64,000 nt of DNA from Brucella thiophenivorans (GTDB lineage Bacteria > Pseudomonadota > Alphaproteobacteria > Rhizobiales > Rhizobiaceae), in contig NZ_NNRJ01000019.1 of NCBI RefSeq assembly GCF_002252445.1, forward strand, positions 248,001 through 312,000, written 5' to 3'. The notes beneath the pieces are model-generated. The model did no database searches, was not told where the DNA came from, and saw nothing but the letters and a program-made list of their open reading frames with translations. The position numbers and the translations under genes were made by a program. This document shows positions 23,080 through 33,063 of the stretch, in pieces. Each line of letters opens with the position of its first letter. Positions within the stretch are counted from its first letter, which is position 1.

Positions 23080-24837
23080 ATGAATATCTTTGCAGATTTC
23101 GACGCACGTATCAAAAAAACGTTGCAAGATATTGATCTGAAAGCGAAAGATGGCGGCGAACTCGATTTGTCGCGTATCAGCGTGGAACCTCCGCGAGACG
23201 CGACGCATGGTGATATTGCAACCAATGCTGCCATGGTGCTTTCCAAGGCCGTGGGTCAAAATCCGCGTGAGCTGGCAACGGCTATTGCCGATGCACTCAA
23301 AGGCGATTCAGACGTTGCAAGTGTCGATGTTGCAGGTCCCGGCTTTATCAATCTGCGTTTGAAAGATGTCTATTGGCAGCGCGAATTGGCCACGATGCTG
23401 AACGAAGGCAGAGACTTCGGTCGCTCGAAGCTTGGCGCAGGCACCAAAGTCAACGTGGAATATGTTTCCGCAAATCCGACTGGTCCGATGCATGTCGGCC
23501 ATTGCCGCGGTGCAGTCGTCGGTGACGTGTTGGCAAATCTGCTCAAATTTGCAGGCTTCGACGTCGTAAAAGAATATTATATCAACGATGCTGGCGCACA
23601 GATCGATGTGCTGGCCCGTTCAGTGATTCTGCGCTACCGGGAGGCACTCGGCGAAACCATCGGTGATATTCCTGCCGGTCTTTATCCCGGCGATTATCTT
23701 GTTCCGGTAGGTGAGGCGCTTGCCAAGGAATTCGGTAATAAGCTTCTTGAAATACCGGAAGAAGAAGCGCTGGCGCTCGTGAAAGAGCGCACAATCGACG
23801 CTATGATGGCGATGATCCGTGCCGATCTCGAGGCGCTCAATGTCCATCATGATGTATTCTATTCAGAGCGTAAGCTTCATGCCGATCATGCGCGTATAAT
23901 TCGCGCCGCAATCAATGACCTGACCTTGAAGGGGCACGTCTATAAGGGCAAGCTGCCGCCGCCAAAGGGACAGTTGCCGGAAGAATGGGAAGATCGTGAA
24001 CAGACGCTGTTCCGCTCGACCGAAGTTGGCGACGATATTGATCGTCCGCTGATGAAGTCCGACGGCACATTCACGTATTTTGCGGCTGATGTTGCTTACT
24101 TTAAAGACAAATATGATCGTGGCTTCAATGAGATGATCTATGTGTTGGGCGCCGACCATGGCGGCTACGTCAAGCGTCTTGAAGCTGTTGCGCGTGCTGT
24201 CTCCGATGGCAAGGCCAAGCTTACCGTGCTGCTTTGCCAGTTGGTCAAACTGTTCCGCGATGGCGAGCCGGTGCGCATGTCAAAACGTTCAGGTGAATTC
24301 ATCACGCTTCGCGATGTGGTGGAAGAAGTCGGGCGCGATCCTGTTCGTTTCATGATGCTTTATCGGAAGAACGACGCGCCGCTCGATTTCGATTTTGCGA
24401 AAGTGACAGAGCAGTCCAAGGACAATCCGGTTTTTTACGTGCAATATGCTTCTGCGCGTTGCTATTCGGTTTTCCGGCAGGCGGTTGACCAGCTTGGACT
24501 GACGGATCTGGATCGTGTTTCGTTGGGTGCGCATCTTCACAAACTGACCGATGAGAGCGAAATTGCGCTTATCCGTAAGCTTGCTGAATATCCGCGTTTG
24601 ATCGAATCGGCTGCTACCCATCAGGAGCCGCATCGCCTGGCTTTTTACCTTTATGATCTCGCCAGTTCGCTTCATTCGCAATGGAATAAGGGTACAGAAA
24701 ACCCAGACTTACGTTTTATTAAGGTTAACGATCCAGAATTGACTTTAGCAAGGCTAGGGTTGGTACAGGTGGTTTCCGATGTGCTGACGTCCGGTTTGAC
24801 AATAATCGGTGCAGATGCTCCGACGGAAATGCGCTAA
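23080..24837 (+). CDS. argS: Arginyl-tRNA synthetase
   Basis: A class I synthetase of 585 residues. The N-terminal domain has [12 protein letters not shown]. The HIGH signature is [12 protein letters not shown] (about 132 to 143). The KMSKS counterpart reads [10 protein letters not shown], complete with its serine. The C-terminal anticodon-binding domain has [17 protein letters not shown] start at ATG 23080 after an AGGACG site, ten codons downstream of another ATG, because it gives the family's usual start [11 protein letters not shown]. It stands alone between dgt and the SPOR-domain gene. Confidence 0.96.
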   Translation: MNIFADFDARIKKTLQDIDLKAKDGGELDLSRISVEPPRDATHGDIATNAAMVLSKAVGQNPRELATAIADALKGDSDVASVDVAGPGFINLRLKDVYWQRELATMLNEGRDFGRSKLGAGTKVNVEYVSANPTGPMHVGHCRGAVVGDVLANLLKFAGFDVVKEYYINDAGAQIDVLARSVILRYREALGETIGDIPAGLYPGDYLVPVGEALAKEFGNKLLEIPEEEALALVKERTIDAMMAMIRADLEALNVHHDVFYSERKLHADHARIIRAAINDLTLKGHVYKGKLPPPKGQLPEEWEDREQTLFRSTEVGDDIDRPLMKSDGTFTYFAADVAYFKDKYDRGFNEMIYVLGADHGGYVKRLEAVARAVSDGKAKLTVLLCQLVKLFRDGEPVRMSKRSGEFITLRDVVEEVGRDPVRFMMLYRKNDAPLDFDFAKVTEQSKDNPVFYVQYASARCYSVFRQAVDQLGLTDLDRVSLGAHLHKLTDESEIALIRKLAEYPRLIESAATHQEPHRLAFYLYDLASSLHSQWNKGTENPDLRFIKVNDPELTLARLGLVQVVSDVLTSGLTIIGADAPTEMR

Positions 24838-25039
24838 GACAGTTTCGTTACCCGCAAGATCAATCAAGGTTTTATGCGGGTGCGGATAAGTCAAAAAGAT
24901 GGAAGATCAGCGAATGTATAAGTCGTCGATCTTCCTTCAGGTGCAAGAAACTTCCGTCAACTTTTGCCCACATTGCCTCGCTACAATGTAATGTATCGAG
25001 ACGTCTTGCGGCGTCCAGGGTTTGAGTTAGGAACACACC

Positions 25040-27874
25040 ATGACGGACAGCAGTGCTAATCCCCGTAATTACGGCGAGCGTCCGCTGCACGAAGACGATC
25101 CGCTGATGGAACTTTCGCGGATCATGGATTTCGGCGCGTCTGCTGATAACAACGTTGCGCCAGGCGATCATCATCGTGAACCGAATTTTGATTCTCGCGA
25201 TGATGCGCTTTCCTTTGATCTTGAACGCGAGTTACTGGGCGATTTTGGTGAAGATTTGCAGCCGGAAACGCGCGCAGCGCCTTTTGCGCATTCGCCATCC
25301 TACGATGGGCATTCCTATCAGGCCGCAGAGACAGAGCTCACAGAAGACGATCTCGCATTTACGCTGGACGAAGAGCTTGATCTTAATCTCGATGCAAACG
25401 AGCCGCTTGCAGCCGTCGAATCTTATGAGTTTGTTGAACCCGAGCGTTTAGATTCCAGCACGGCTTATGTTTCTGAACCTGTTGCGCAGGACTATGCGGA
25501 TTATCGCCCTGCTGCCTATCAGCCGTCAGACAACCTTTATAGCGATGCATATGCAGGCGAACCGGAGCCTGAGATTAATACAGCTTTGGGCGATGACTGG
25601 GAAATCCAACCCGCTGAGCCGTTTGAACATAGCGCTGCGAACGCCCCTGTTCACCAGTCCTTGTCGCTGGAAGACGAGCTTGAAAACCTGCTTTTCAGTG
25701 ATGAGCCACGGCAAACCTATCAAGATCAGCCGGAGCAAGCCGCATCTTTCGCGCCTCAATATGAGGAAAATGTCGCTGAAGTGCCGTTTCATGCAGCGCC
25801 AGCGCAATATAACGAAGCAGAGCCTGTTTTCGATAATTTCCAGCTTGAAGATCCGCAAGCTTATGAGCCCGTGGAACGGACAACAAGTTTCGCGCCTGAA
25901 ACTTATGATGTGCCTCAAACGGCATCTTCAGAAGCTCCGATCTATCCGCACTACACGCTGAGCAATTTTGCGCCTGGTGGTGCAACAGCGGGTGTGCTTT
26001 CGGCCGAACCTGCTCAGGTCAACCATGCTAGCTATGAAGATGAGCAAACCGAGCTGAATGATGACTTCTCGTTTGGGGATGATTTCTCTCTGGAGAGTGA
26101 AACGGCTTTTGCACCTGTGGCTGCGGAAGCAACGGGGGACGAACTATCCGGCCTCGACGAAATCTCGTTCAATGAAGATGACTTCGGATTTGAGGCTTCC
26201 GGTGATGTTTCGTCATCACCGGCAGTAGACGATGCGAACATCTTCACTGAAGAAGACTTCTTCATCGAAGACGATCTGGACTTGTCACCGGAAACCGCTG
26301 AAGAGCCCGTCTATGCGCATGCAACGTATAACGAACAGGAACAAACGACGGCTCCATCCTTTACAAATTATGCCGATCCGCGTTCGGCTTTTGCCGCTCC
26401 TGCTCCTGAAATCGAAACATTGAGCGTAGCTGACAGCAAGGTCGAGCAAACCCATTCGCTTGATCTGCCTGATGTGAATTACGGCGAAGAAGACCCCGCC
26501 GCTTCGTTGACTGATCTGGAAGCCGAGTTTGCGGAAGTTTTCAGCACCATCAATGTCGATGACACAGCTGCGAAAACGGAAGTTCAAAGCGAGGCAGATC
26601 GAGCTTTTGAAGATATTTTCCGCGAAAGCGCGTCGTCCTATCTCCCGAATGCGGGTGTAGCAGCGGGTGCAGCACTCGGTGCCGGAGCTGCAGCAGCAGC
26701 TTACGGGCGTTATTCGTCTCCAACTCAACCGTCTGCTCCACAAGCCTCGGTTACGGAAACAAGTGCCAGCCAAGATGATTTCTATAATCATTGGGCCGCA
26801 CAGGGCGCACAGACAATCGAAAACGCAGACTTGGGCACACGTGCTTCCATGCAGCCGGAAGACGATCTGGGCAAGGCTTCGGAAGCCTATCTCAATCGTC
26901 CAGTGCGTGGTCGTCGCGGTCTAATTCTGGCAAGTGTTGCTGGTCTCGTAGTGCTTATCGGCGGCATCGGTTACCACTTCCTTGGTGGCAGCGGATCAGG
27001 CGAGCCAGTGGTGATTCGCGCCGATAACCAGCCGATCAAGGTCCAGCCTGAAAATCCGGGCGGCGCTACCGTTCCTAATCAGGACAAAGCCGTCTATGAT
27101 CGCGTTGCAGGTACATTGCCGAACAACCCTGAACAGAAGGCTCTGATTTCGTCCGGTGAGGAGCCTGTGGACCTCGGTGCACAGGATAATGACGTCGGCA
27201 CCAATGACTTCCAAGAGCCCGGTCAGACGGCGGAGACACCTGCGGCTTCCGGTCAAAACGCGCCTTTGATCCAAACGCGTGAAGTTCAAACAATGATCGT
27301 TCGCCCAGATGGCTCCATTGTTCAATCACAAGAACCAGCGAGTGCGCCACAACAGGCGGCGGCGGCAGATGATTCGTCCTTAATCGCACCACCTGCTGAA
27401 ACCGATGAAATTGCAGCCATTGCCGCAGGAAATGAACCACAGCAATCAACTGTCAATACACCAGCAGCACAGCCTGAACCGGTCGCCCAAACGCCGGCAA
27501 CGCCTGCAGTACGTGCGCCAGTGGTTCCGTCACGTCCGGCTGAACAGCCGACAAACATTGTTGGAAATGTACCACAGCGTACGCAGACTCAGACAACCGC
27601 ACCAGCAGCACAGGTCGCTTCGGCCGCAGGTGGTGGATATTTTATCCAGATCGCTTCGCAGCCTTCTGCTGAGCTTGCACAGCAGTCCTATGCCAATATG
27701 GCACAGCGCTATGGCAGCGTAATCGGTGGTCGTGCAGTGGACATCAAGCGTGCCGACATTCCAAACAAAGGCACGTATTATCGTGTCCGCGTTCAGGCAG
27801 GCTCTAAAGAGGATGCAAATGCACTTTGTGGTCGCTTCAAGGGCGCTGGCGGTAGCTGCTTTGTGACGCAATAA
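25040..27874 (+). CDS. Large acidic SPOR-domain membrane protein
   Basis: The protein has 944 residues and three parts. The first 620 are very acidic and probably disordered, with many D/E-rich short motifs (ELDLNLDANEPL, NEDDFGFEASGD, FIEDDLDLSP). There follows one membrane helix (about 630 to 650, GLILASVAGLVVLIGGIGYHFLGG). The periplasmic end is proline/alanine/glutamine-rich, with a SPOR domain over the last 80 residues (YFIQIASQPSAELAQQSYANM ... RVRVQAG ... CFVTQ). SPOR domains bind denuded glycan strands at the division septum, so the protein probably belongs to the divisome. The long acidic cytoplasmic part is a known alphaproteobacterial feature of unclear role. A terminator follows. 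Confidence 0.85.
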   Translation: MTDSSANPRNYGERPLHEDDPLMELSRIMDFGASADNNVAPGDHHREPNFDSRDDALSFDLERELLGDFGEDLQPETRAAPFAHSPSYDGHSYQAAETELTEDDLAFTLDEELDLNLDANEPLAAVESYEFVEPERLDSSTAYVSEPVAQDYADYRPAAYQPSDNLYSDAYAGEPEPEINTALGDDWEIQPAEPFEHSAANAPVHQSLSLEDELENLLFSDEPRQTYQDQPEQAASFAPQYEENVAEVPFHAAPAQYNEAEPVFDNFQLEDPQAYEPVERTTSFAPETYDVPQTASSEAPIYPHYTLSNFAPGGATAGVLSAEPAQVNHASYEDEQTELNDDFSFGDDFSLESETAFAPVAAEATGDELSGLDEISFNEDDFGFEASGDVSSSPAVDDANIFTEEDFFIEDDLDLSPETAEEPVYAHATYNEQEQTTAPSFTNYADPRSAFAAPAPEIETLSVADSKVEQTHSLDLPDVNYGEEDPAASLTDLEAEFAEVFSTINVDDTAAKTEVQSEADRAFEDIFRESASSYLPNAGVAAGAALGAGAAAAAYGRYSSPTQPSAPQASVTETSASQDDFYNHWAAQGAQTIENADLGTRASMQPEDDLGKASEAYLNRPVRGRRGLILASVAGLVVLIGGIGYHFLGGSGSGEPVVIRADNQPIKVQPENPGGATVPNQDKAVYDRVAGTLPNNPEQKALISSGEEPVDLGAQDNDVGTNDFQEPGQTAETPAASGQNAPLIQTREVQTMIVRPDGSIVQSQEPASAPQQAAAADDSSLIAPPAETDEIAAIAAGNEPQQSTVNTPAAQPEPVAQTPATPAVRAPVVPSRPAEQPTNIVGNVPQRTQTQTTAPAAQVASAAGGGYFIQIASQPSAELAQQSYANMAQRYGSVIGGRAVDIKRADIPNKGTYYRVRVQAGSKEDANALCGRFKGAGGSCFVTQ

Positions 27875-27900
27875 GTGTTGCTAAAGATGATATTTGAAGA

Positions 27901-27923
27901 GGGCGGCATTGGCCGCCCTTTTT
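27901..27923 (+). terminator. Rho-independent terminator after the SPOR gene
   Basis: GGGCGGC/GCCGCCC stem, ATTG loop, then TTTTTC. Confidence 0.85.
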
Positions 27924-27997
27924 CATATGCTACCATGCGGTGGATTTTTAGTTTAAATCGCTAAAGACCCAAGCGCAAACAGATCAAGGAATGTTGC

Positions 27998-29017
27998 ATG
28001 AAAGAGTGCAAGGCGTGGATTGCCGGTGTAGCTGGAACAAAACTGACGCCCGACGAGATAGCCTTTTTCAAAGATGAAAAGCCTTGGGGCTTCATTCTCT
28101 TTGCACGCAATGTCGAAAGTCTTGAGCAGGTCGCTGATTTGACAGCGCAATTGCGCGATGTGACAGACCGTCCGCAAACGCCCATATTCATTGATCAGGA
28201 AGGGGGGCGCGTTCAGCGTCTTCGTCCGCCACTTGTGCCGAATTATCCTGCGGCTGCTGAAATTGGTGCGATTTATGATCGGGATGCCGAGGCTGGTCTT
28301 CGCGCCGCATGGCTTCATGCGCGTCTTCATGCCTTCGATCTTTTAAAAGTCGGCGTCAATGCCGACTGTCTGCCGGTTCTCGACGTGCCGATTGAAGGCG
28401 CACATGATGTTATCGGAACGCGCGCCTATTCCAAAAACCCTTATAATGTGGCGGCGATGGGCCGGGCTGCCGCCGAAGGGTTGCTTGCAGGCGGTGTGCT
28501 ACCAGTGATCAAGCATATGCCCGGTCATGGCCGTGCGTTTAGCGATACGCACAAGGAACTGGCGCGTGTGGATGTTCCGCTTTGTGATCTCATCGCGCAT
28601 GATTTTGTGCCATTCAAGTCGTTGAATGATCTGCCAATGGCCATGACGGCGCATGTGATCTTCGATTGCATCGACCCGAAGCGCCCATCAACCCTTTCAC
28701 CAACTGTAATCAACACCATTATTCGCGATGTCATTCAGTTTGATGGACTGGTCATCAGCGACGATATTTCGATGAAAGCTCTCTCGGGCGATCTTGGAGA
28801 TATAGCCGAAGGCATCACCAATGCAGGCTGCGACATTGTTCTTTATTGCGCAGGCGTGATGGAAGAGCTGGTGAAGGTTGCAGCACGCGTACCGGTGCTC
28901 GAAGGGAAACCACGCAAGCGCGCAGACCTTGCAGAAGTCTATGCTGGCGATCCTGATCTCTCAGACGAGCAAGAATTGCGCGACGAGTTTGGACAGATGT
29001 TCAACCTGGTAGCTTAA
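27998..29017 (+). CDS. nagZ: Beta-N-acetylhexosaminidase (muropeptide recycling)
   Basis: A GH3 enzyme of 339 residues that removes N-acetylglucosamine from recycled anhydro-muropeptides in the cytoplasm. Key parts: FIDQEGGRVQRLRPP (about 65 to 79), the NagZ loop KHMPGHGRAFSDTHKELARVD (about 171) with the His-Asp general acid/base pair and LVISDDISMKAL (about 250) with the nucleophile Asp. It is not obviously in an operon with scpA, because a palindromic repeat mosaic lies between them. It belongs with the other peptidoglycan genes in this window. Confidence 0.93.
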   Translation: MKECKAWIAGVAGTKLTPDEIAFFKDEKPWGFILFARNVESLEQVADLTAQLRDVTDRPQTPIFIDQEGGRVQRLRPPLVPNYPAAAEIGAIYDRDAEAGLRAAWLHARLHAFDLLKVGVNADCLPVLDVPIEGAHDVIGTRAYSKNPYNVAAMGRAAAEGLLAGGVLPVIKHMPGHGRAFSDTHKELARVDVPLCDLIAHDFVPFKSLNDLPMAMTAHVIFDCIDPKRPSTLSPTVINTIIRDVIQFDGLVISDDISMKALSGDLGDIAEGITNAGCDIVLYCAGVMEELVKVAARVPVLEGKPRKRADLAEVYAGDPDLSDEQELRDEFGQMFNLVA

Positions 29018-29037
29018 TCACCAAGATTTGGTAGATT

Positions 29038-29143
29038 AGAGTGCATCCCGAAAAGTGTGAAACGGTTTTCGGAAAAAGATGCGCGTTAAAACAAATATTT
29101 AGAGCGCTGATCCGATCCAATCAGATTGAAACGTGCTCTAACG
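29038..29143. repeat. Mosaic of two palindromic repeats between nagZ and scpA
   Basis: A copy of the AGTGCATCCCGAAAAGTGTG...GATGCGCG unit is followed after about 10 bases by the AGAGCGCTGATCCGATC...GTGCTCT palindrome. The same pair recurs between tatA and tatB. Confidence 0.85.
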
Positions 29144-29171
29144 CACTGAAATTATCAGTCAGGACAAACGG

Positions 29172-30023
29172 GTGGCTCAATCGGAAACCGACACAAGTGG
29201 CAAAGACGGCATCAATGTGCCGATGGATGCCTTGTGGCAGGATGAAGCCAAACGTCCCGATAAAGAGCCGTCACTGCTGGTTGATGTGCAGGGGTTTGAA
29301 GGACCGCTTGATTTGTTGCTGCATCTGGCGCGCAATCAGCGGGTTGATCTTTCGCGCATTTCGGTTCTGGCACTGGCCGAGCAATATCTGGGCTTTGTTG
29401 AACAGGCGCAGGCACTCCAACTTGAGCTTGCTGCCGATTATCTCGTCATGGCTGCCTGGCTTGCATATCTCAAATCAAAATTGCTGATTCCCAAGCAGAA
29501 GGACGACGATGGAGCGACGGGCGAGGACTTAATTGCTTCGCTGCAATTTCGACTCAAGCGCCTTGAGGCGATGCGGGATGCTGCGGCAAAGCTTGTAAAT
29601 CGTAACCGGTTGGGCAGGGACGTGTTTGCACGTGGCATGCCTGAATTGGTTGTCGTTGATCGCTCCAGCCAGTTTTCAGCTTCGCTTTATGAGTTGCTGA
29701 CCGCCTATGCTTCACAACGCCAGCGGCAGGCGGTGTCGCATGTGCAGATCGAAAAGCGCACCGTCTGGTCTTTGAAAGAAGCGCGAGCGGCACTTGTACG
29801 CCTGATGGGAGGAAGTGCTGACTGGGTCGCGCTTGACCGCTTTCTCATCAATTATGCGCTGACGCCGCAAGAGCGGGCTTCTGCTTTGGCAAGTTCTTTT
29901 GCTGCGAGTCTGGAATTGGTGCGTGAAGGCAAGCTGGAAGTGCGACAAAGCGCACCATTTGAACCAATCTACATGCGGGCATCGGTTGAAATCAGTGAAT
30001 TTGATGAGGACGACAATGTCTGA
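29172..30023 (+). CDS. scpA: Chromosome segregation and condensation protein ScpA
   Basis: ScpA is the kleisin that bridges the heads of SMC dimers. The 283-residue protein shows the N-terminal kleisin sequence VDVQGFEGPLDLLLHLARNQRVDLSRISVLALAEQYL (about 36 to 72) and the following helix DYLVMAAWLAYLKSKLLIPK. A C-terminal winged-helix part ends in PFEPIYMRASVEISEF. The start is GTG 29172, with an AGGA site 7 bases upstream. Its last eight bases overlap scpB, so both are made together. Confidence 0.93.
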   Translation: MAQSETDTSGKDGINVPMDALWQDEAKRPDKEPSLLVDVQGFEGPLDLLLHLARNQRVDLSRISVLALAEQYLGFVEQAQALQLELAADYLVMAAWLAYLKSKLLIPKQKDDDGATGEDLIASLQFRLKRLEAMRDAAAKLVNRNRLGRDVFARGMPELVVVDRSSQFSASLYELLTAYASQRQRQAVSHVQIEKRTVWSLKEARAALVRLMGGSADWVALDRFLINYALTPQERASALASSFAASLELVREGKLEVRQSAPFEPIYMRASVEISEFDEDDNV

Positions 30024-30723
30024 CATACAGCCGCAAATCCATGATTCTGAAAATCACAACAATCATCCGACCACCACTGATTTGGTCGATGCTGCGCGAA
30101 TGGTGGAAGCAATCATTTTTGCTTCATCAGAGCCGGTTTCCGAACGTGCTCTTTTGGAGCGCTTGCCGACTGATACGGATATTCCGGCAATCATGGATCA
30201 TTTGCAAAAAATCTATGATGGACGGGGGGTGCATCTGGTTCAGGTGGGGGCGGCCTGGGCTTTCCGCACGGCACCCGATCTTGGATTTTTGATGAGTCGC
30301 GAGACTGTTCAGCAGCGCAAGCTTTCGCGTGCGGCAATGGAAGTGCTCGCAATCATTGCCTATCATCAGCCTGTGACACGCGCAGAACTTGAAGATATTC
30401 GCGGCGTTGAAACCTCCAAAGGCACGCTGGATGTTTTGATGGAAACAGGCTGGATAAAATTGCGTGGTCGCCGCCGCACGCCGGGGCGTCCTGTGACCTA
30501 TGGAACAACGGATACGTTTCTCGATCAGTTCGGCTTGCCGGAGATCCGCGATCTGCCGGGTCTGGAGGAATTGCGTGGGGCGGGGCTTTTATCGGCGCGT
30601 ATACCATCGAGTTTTTCGGTACCTGTGCCCAATTTAGACCCCGATGAATTGACCGAGGATGAGGAGCCTCTAGAAGATATTGATCTTGAAGGGCTGGGCT
30701 TGCTCGCGCCACGCGGAGATTAA
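30016..30723 (+). CDS. scpB: Segregation and condensation protein ScpB
   Basis: The 235-residue protein carries two winged-helix domains: ARMVEAIIFASSEPVSERALLERL near the start, then LSRAAMEVLAIIAYHQPVTRAELEDIRGVETSKGTLDVLMETGWI in the middle. The family's GRPVTYGTT...FLDQFGLPEIRDLP element closes the fold. The last 35 residues are acidic. ScpB dimers bind ScpA in the SMC condensin complex. I start at ATG 30016, inside the end of scpA, rather than the longer open frame upstream. Confidence 0.95.
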   Translation: MSDIQPQIHDSENHNNHPTTTDLVDAARMVEAIIFASSEPVSERALLERLPTDTDIPAIMDHLQKIYDGRGVHLVQVGAAWAFRTAPDLGFLMSRETVQQRKLSRAAMEVLAIIAYHQPVTRAELEDIRGVETSKGTLDVLMETGWIKLRGRRRTPGRPVTYGTTDTFLDQFGLPEIRDLPGLEELRGAGLLSARIPSSFSVPVPNLDPDELTEDEEPLEDIDLEGLGLLAPRGD

Positions 30724-30957
30724 TAAGCATATCTCTAAAAGATTTTCGGATGGAGGGCTGCGCACAATAAAAAATGAAAGCGTTTGGTTTGGTTCGGGCA
30801 ATGGGCGAAAGGCTTTCGAAAATTGAGATACAACAAAGAAATTCGTAGTATCTTGGTTCACAGTCATACTTCTGTTTGAAAGATTTGTTGAAAGCGCTTA
30901 AATCGTTATCAGCAATAAAGGAATAAGCCGTGGTTCCACGGCAATGAGAGGAATGAA

Positions 30958-31188
30958 ATGGGTAGCTTTTCTATCTGGCACTGGCTGATCGTTCTCGCAG
31001 TTGTGCTGCTTCTGTTTGGCCGTGGCAAAATCCCTGAACTGATGGGCGACGTTGCCAAAGGCATTAAGAACTTCAAGCAGGGCATGAATGACGAAGATGC
31101 CAAGGACGATGCCAAGGCTGATTCACGTACAATTGATGCCAAGGCGGATGAAACCGTCAACGACGTCAAGAAGACGACAAAGTCCTGA
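30958..31188 (+). CDS. tatA: Sec-independent protein translocase TatA
   Basis: The 76-residue protein has the TatA build: a short N-terminal membrane helix ([24 protein letters not shown], about 4 to 27, with the FGRGKIPEL hinge), an amphipathic helix ([14 protein letters not shown]) and a charged, lysine/aspartate-rich tail. TatA multimers form the export path for folded proteins with twin-arginine signals. Its ATG follows GAGAGGAAT. tatB and tatC follow, but tatB begins only after a 317-bp gap filled with palindromic repeats. Confidence 0.95.
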   Translation: MGSFSIWHWLIVLAVVLLLFGRGKIPELMGDVAKGIKNFKQGMNDEDAKDDAKADSRTIDAKADETVNDVKKTTKS

Positions 31189-31505
31189 TTTCATGTGGAA
31201 TCGGCTGCGTGCAGTTGTGTACGCAGCATTTTCTGGCATGTTAGTAGGATCCCGAAAATTACAGACCAGTTTTCGTGGTGGATCATACTCAGTATCGACA
31301 GGTTGATTGCATCGGCACTTTAATTGAGAGTGCGTTGTGAATTGGATTGCGGTTTTCCGCCGAAAGACGGGACGCGCGCATCATTGGAGCTCATCCCGAA
31401 AAGTCTGAAACGGTTTTCGGAAAAGATGTGCGTTGAAATATATGATTAGAGCGCCGATCTGATCCCAATCAGATCTCAACGCGCTCTAAGCGCGGAGTAT
31501 CAAAT
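31189..31505. repeat. Repeat-filled gap between tatA and tatB
   Basis: Holds a unit of the GAGCTCATCCCGAAAAGTCTG type (31388 to 31435) and the AGAGCGCCGATCTGATCCC...GCGCTCT palindrome (31448 to 31488), the same pairing as at 29038. A degenerate GATCCCGAAAATTACAGACC piece lies near 31248. No gene seen. Confidence 0.8.
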
Positions 31506-32168
31506 ATGTTGGATATCGGTTGGTCTGAACTGCTGATAATCGCGATTGTCATGATCGTGGTGGTTGGCCCCAAAGATTTGCCGAAGATGCTCAGGGCTTT
31601 CGGGAAGGCGACTTCGCGTATGCGCAGTACAGCCAATGAGTTTCGTAATCAGTTTAACGAAGCTTTGAAAGAAGCTGAACTCGAAGACGTCAAGAACATC
31701 GTCGATGAGGCACGCAAGCTTGATCCGCGCTCGAAGCTTACACAGGTCTTCGATCCCATTCGCAGTGCCGGTGAGGATATTCGTGCAGGCCTTCAGTCTA
31801 CGACGTCTATGTCGCCGTCTGAGCCTGCAAATATTGCCGAAGTGACTATGCCGGTTGAGGCAAATGGCGCGACTGTTCCGGTTGAAGCGCCCGCTGAAAA
31901 GCCTGTCGTCAAGCCAAAGGCGATGAAGCCAAAGGTGGCGCGCAAGAAGGCACCAGCTGCTTCGGTAGAGGACATTTCAGGCTTATCTGCGCCCGAAAAA
32001 GCCAAGACGGCACCGGCTAAAACAACAAAGCCTAAAGCTACCGCTGTTGCAAAAGCTGCTGCGCCCAAACAAGCAGCTCCAGCAAAGCCATCAGCACCGA
32101 AGGCTGCGGCCTCTGCTGCAAAAAAGACCACGAAAAAGACGACTGAAAAGACAGGAAGCAAAGCGTGA
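31506..32168 (+). CDS. tatB: Sec-independent protein translocase TatB
   Basis: TatB receives twin-arginine signals together with TatC. The protein has the N-terminal helix MLDIGWSELLIIAIVMIVVVGPKDLPKML with the family's GPKDLP hinge, then an amphipathic helix (FRNQFNEALKEAELEDVKNIVDEARKL). A long alanine/lysine/proline-rich tail takes up the second half (APAKTTKPKATAVAKAAAPKQ). At 220 residues it is longer than the enterobacterial protein, as is usual in rhizobia. The GTG of tatC overlaps its stop. Confidence 0.94.
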   Translation: MLDIGWSELLIIAIVMIVVVGPKDLPKMLRAFGKATSRMRSTANEFRNQFNEALKEAELEDVKNIVDEARKLDPRSKLTQVFDPIRSAGEDIRAGLQSTTSMSPSEPANIAEVTMPVEANGATVPVEAPAEKPVVKPKAMKPKVARKKAPAASVEDISGLSAPEKAKTAPAKTTKPKATAVAKAAAPKQAAPAKPSAPKAAASAAKKTTKKTTEKTGSKA

Positions 32169-32989
32169 AACGGGATGAGGCAGAAATTGAACAGAGCGCC
32201 GCGCCTCTGCTCGAACACCTGATTGAACTGCGCCGCCGCCTAATCTGGGCGATTTTGGCGTTTTTCATCGCCTTTGTGGTCTGTTTTGCCTTCGCAAAGC
32301 ACCTCTTCAATTTGCTCGTCTTGCCTTACCAGTGGGCAATTGACTGGGCAGGAATGGATCGCTCAAAGGCAGAGCTTATCTATACGGCACCGCAGGAATT
32401 CTTTTTCACGCAGGTCAAGGTTGCCATGTTTGGCGGCATTGTGCTGGCTTTTCCGATCATCGCCGCACAGATTTACAAGTTTGTAGCTCCGGGTCTTTAC
32501 AAGCATGAGCGCATGGCATTTCTGCCTTTTCTCATTGCTTCACCGGTACTGTTTCTGATTGGCGGCGCACTCGTTTATTTCTTCTTTACGCCAATGGTGA
32601 TGTGGTTCTTCCTCGCCATGCAGCAGAGCGGCGGGAATGGCGAAGTTCAGATTTCGCTTCTGCCGAAGGTTTCTGAATATCTGAGTCTCATCATGACGCT
32701 CATTTTTGCCTTTGGTCTCGTTTTTCAGTTGCCGGTTATCACGAGCCTGATGGCGCGTGTCGGGCTTGTCACGTCCCAAGGCTTGAAAGATAAGCGCAAA
32801 TACGCGATCGTTATCGCTTTCGTTGTGGCGGCAGTTCTCACGCCACCCGATCCTGCCAGCCAGATCGGTCTTGCCATCCCTGCGATCCTTCTCTACGAGA
32901 TTTCCATCATATTGGCTCGGATGATCGAAAAGCAGCGAGAAGGGGCGAAGGATGACGTTGACGCCGAAGACAGCGCTTCCACTTCCTGA
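32165..32989 (+). CDS. tatC: Sec-independent protein translocase TatC
   Basis: The 274-residue protein has six membrane helices and the TatC signature EHLIELRRRLIWAILAFFIAF near the start; the L-EL-R motif binds twin-arginine signals. Helix positions are about 30 to 52, 85 to 110, 121 to 145, 165 to 190, 205 to 222 and 228 to 245. YTAPQEFFFTQVKVAMFGGIVLAFP is the conserved periplasmic loop. The start GTG overlaps the tatB stop by four bases (GTGA). A clear terminator follows, so tatABC ends here. Confidence 0.96.
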   Translation: MKRDEAEIEQSAAPLLEHLIELRRRLIWAILAFFIAFVVCFAFAKHLFNLLVLPYQWAIDWAGMDRSKAELIYTAPQEFFFTQVKVAMFGGIVLAFPIIAAQIYKFVAPGLYKHERMAFLPFLIASPVLFLIGGALVYFFFTPMVMWFFLAMQQSGGNGEVQISLLPKVSEYLSLIMTLIFAFGLVFQLPVITSLMARVGLVTSQGLKDKRKYAIVIAFVVAAVLTPPDPASQIGLAIPAILLYEISIILARMIEKQREGAKDDVDAEDSASTS

Positions 32990-33007
32990 TCCGGACATAT
33001 GTTAAAC

Positions 33008-33040
33008 AGAGGCTGCATGATCGCAGCCTCTCTTGTTGTT
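33008..33040 (+). terminator. Rho-independent terminator after tatC
   Basis: AGAGGCTGC/GCAGCCTCT stem with ATGATC loop, followed by a CTTGTTGTT tract. Confidence 0.8.
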
Positions 33041-33063
33041 AATTTCATGAAACGGCTTTTCCC

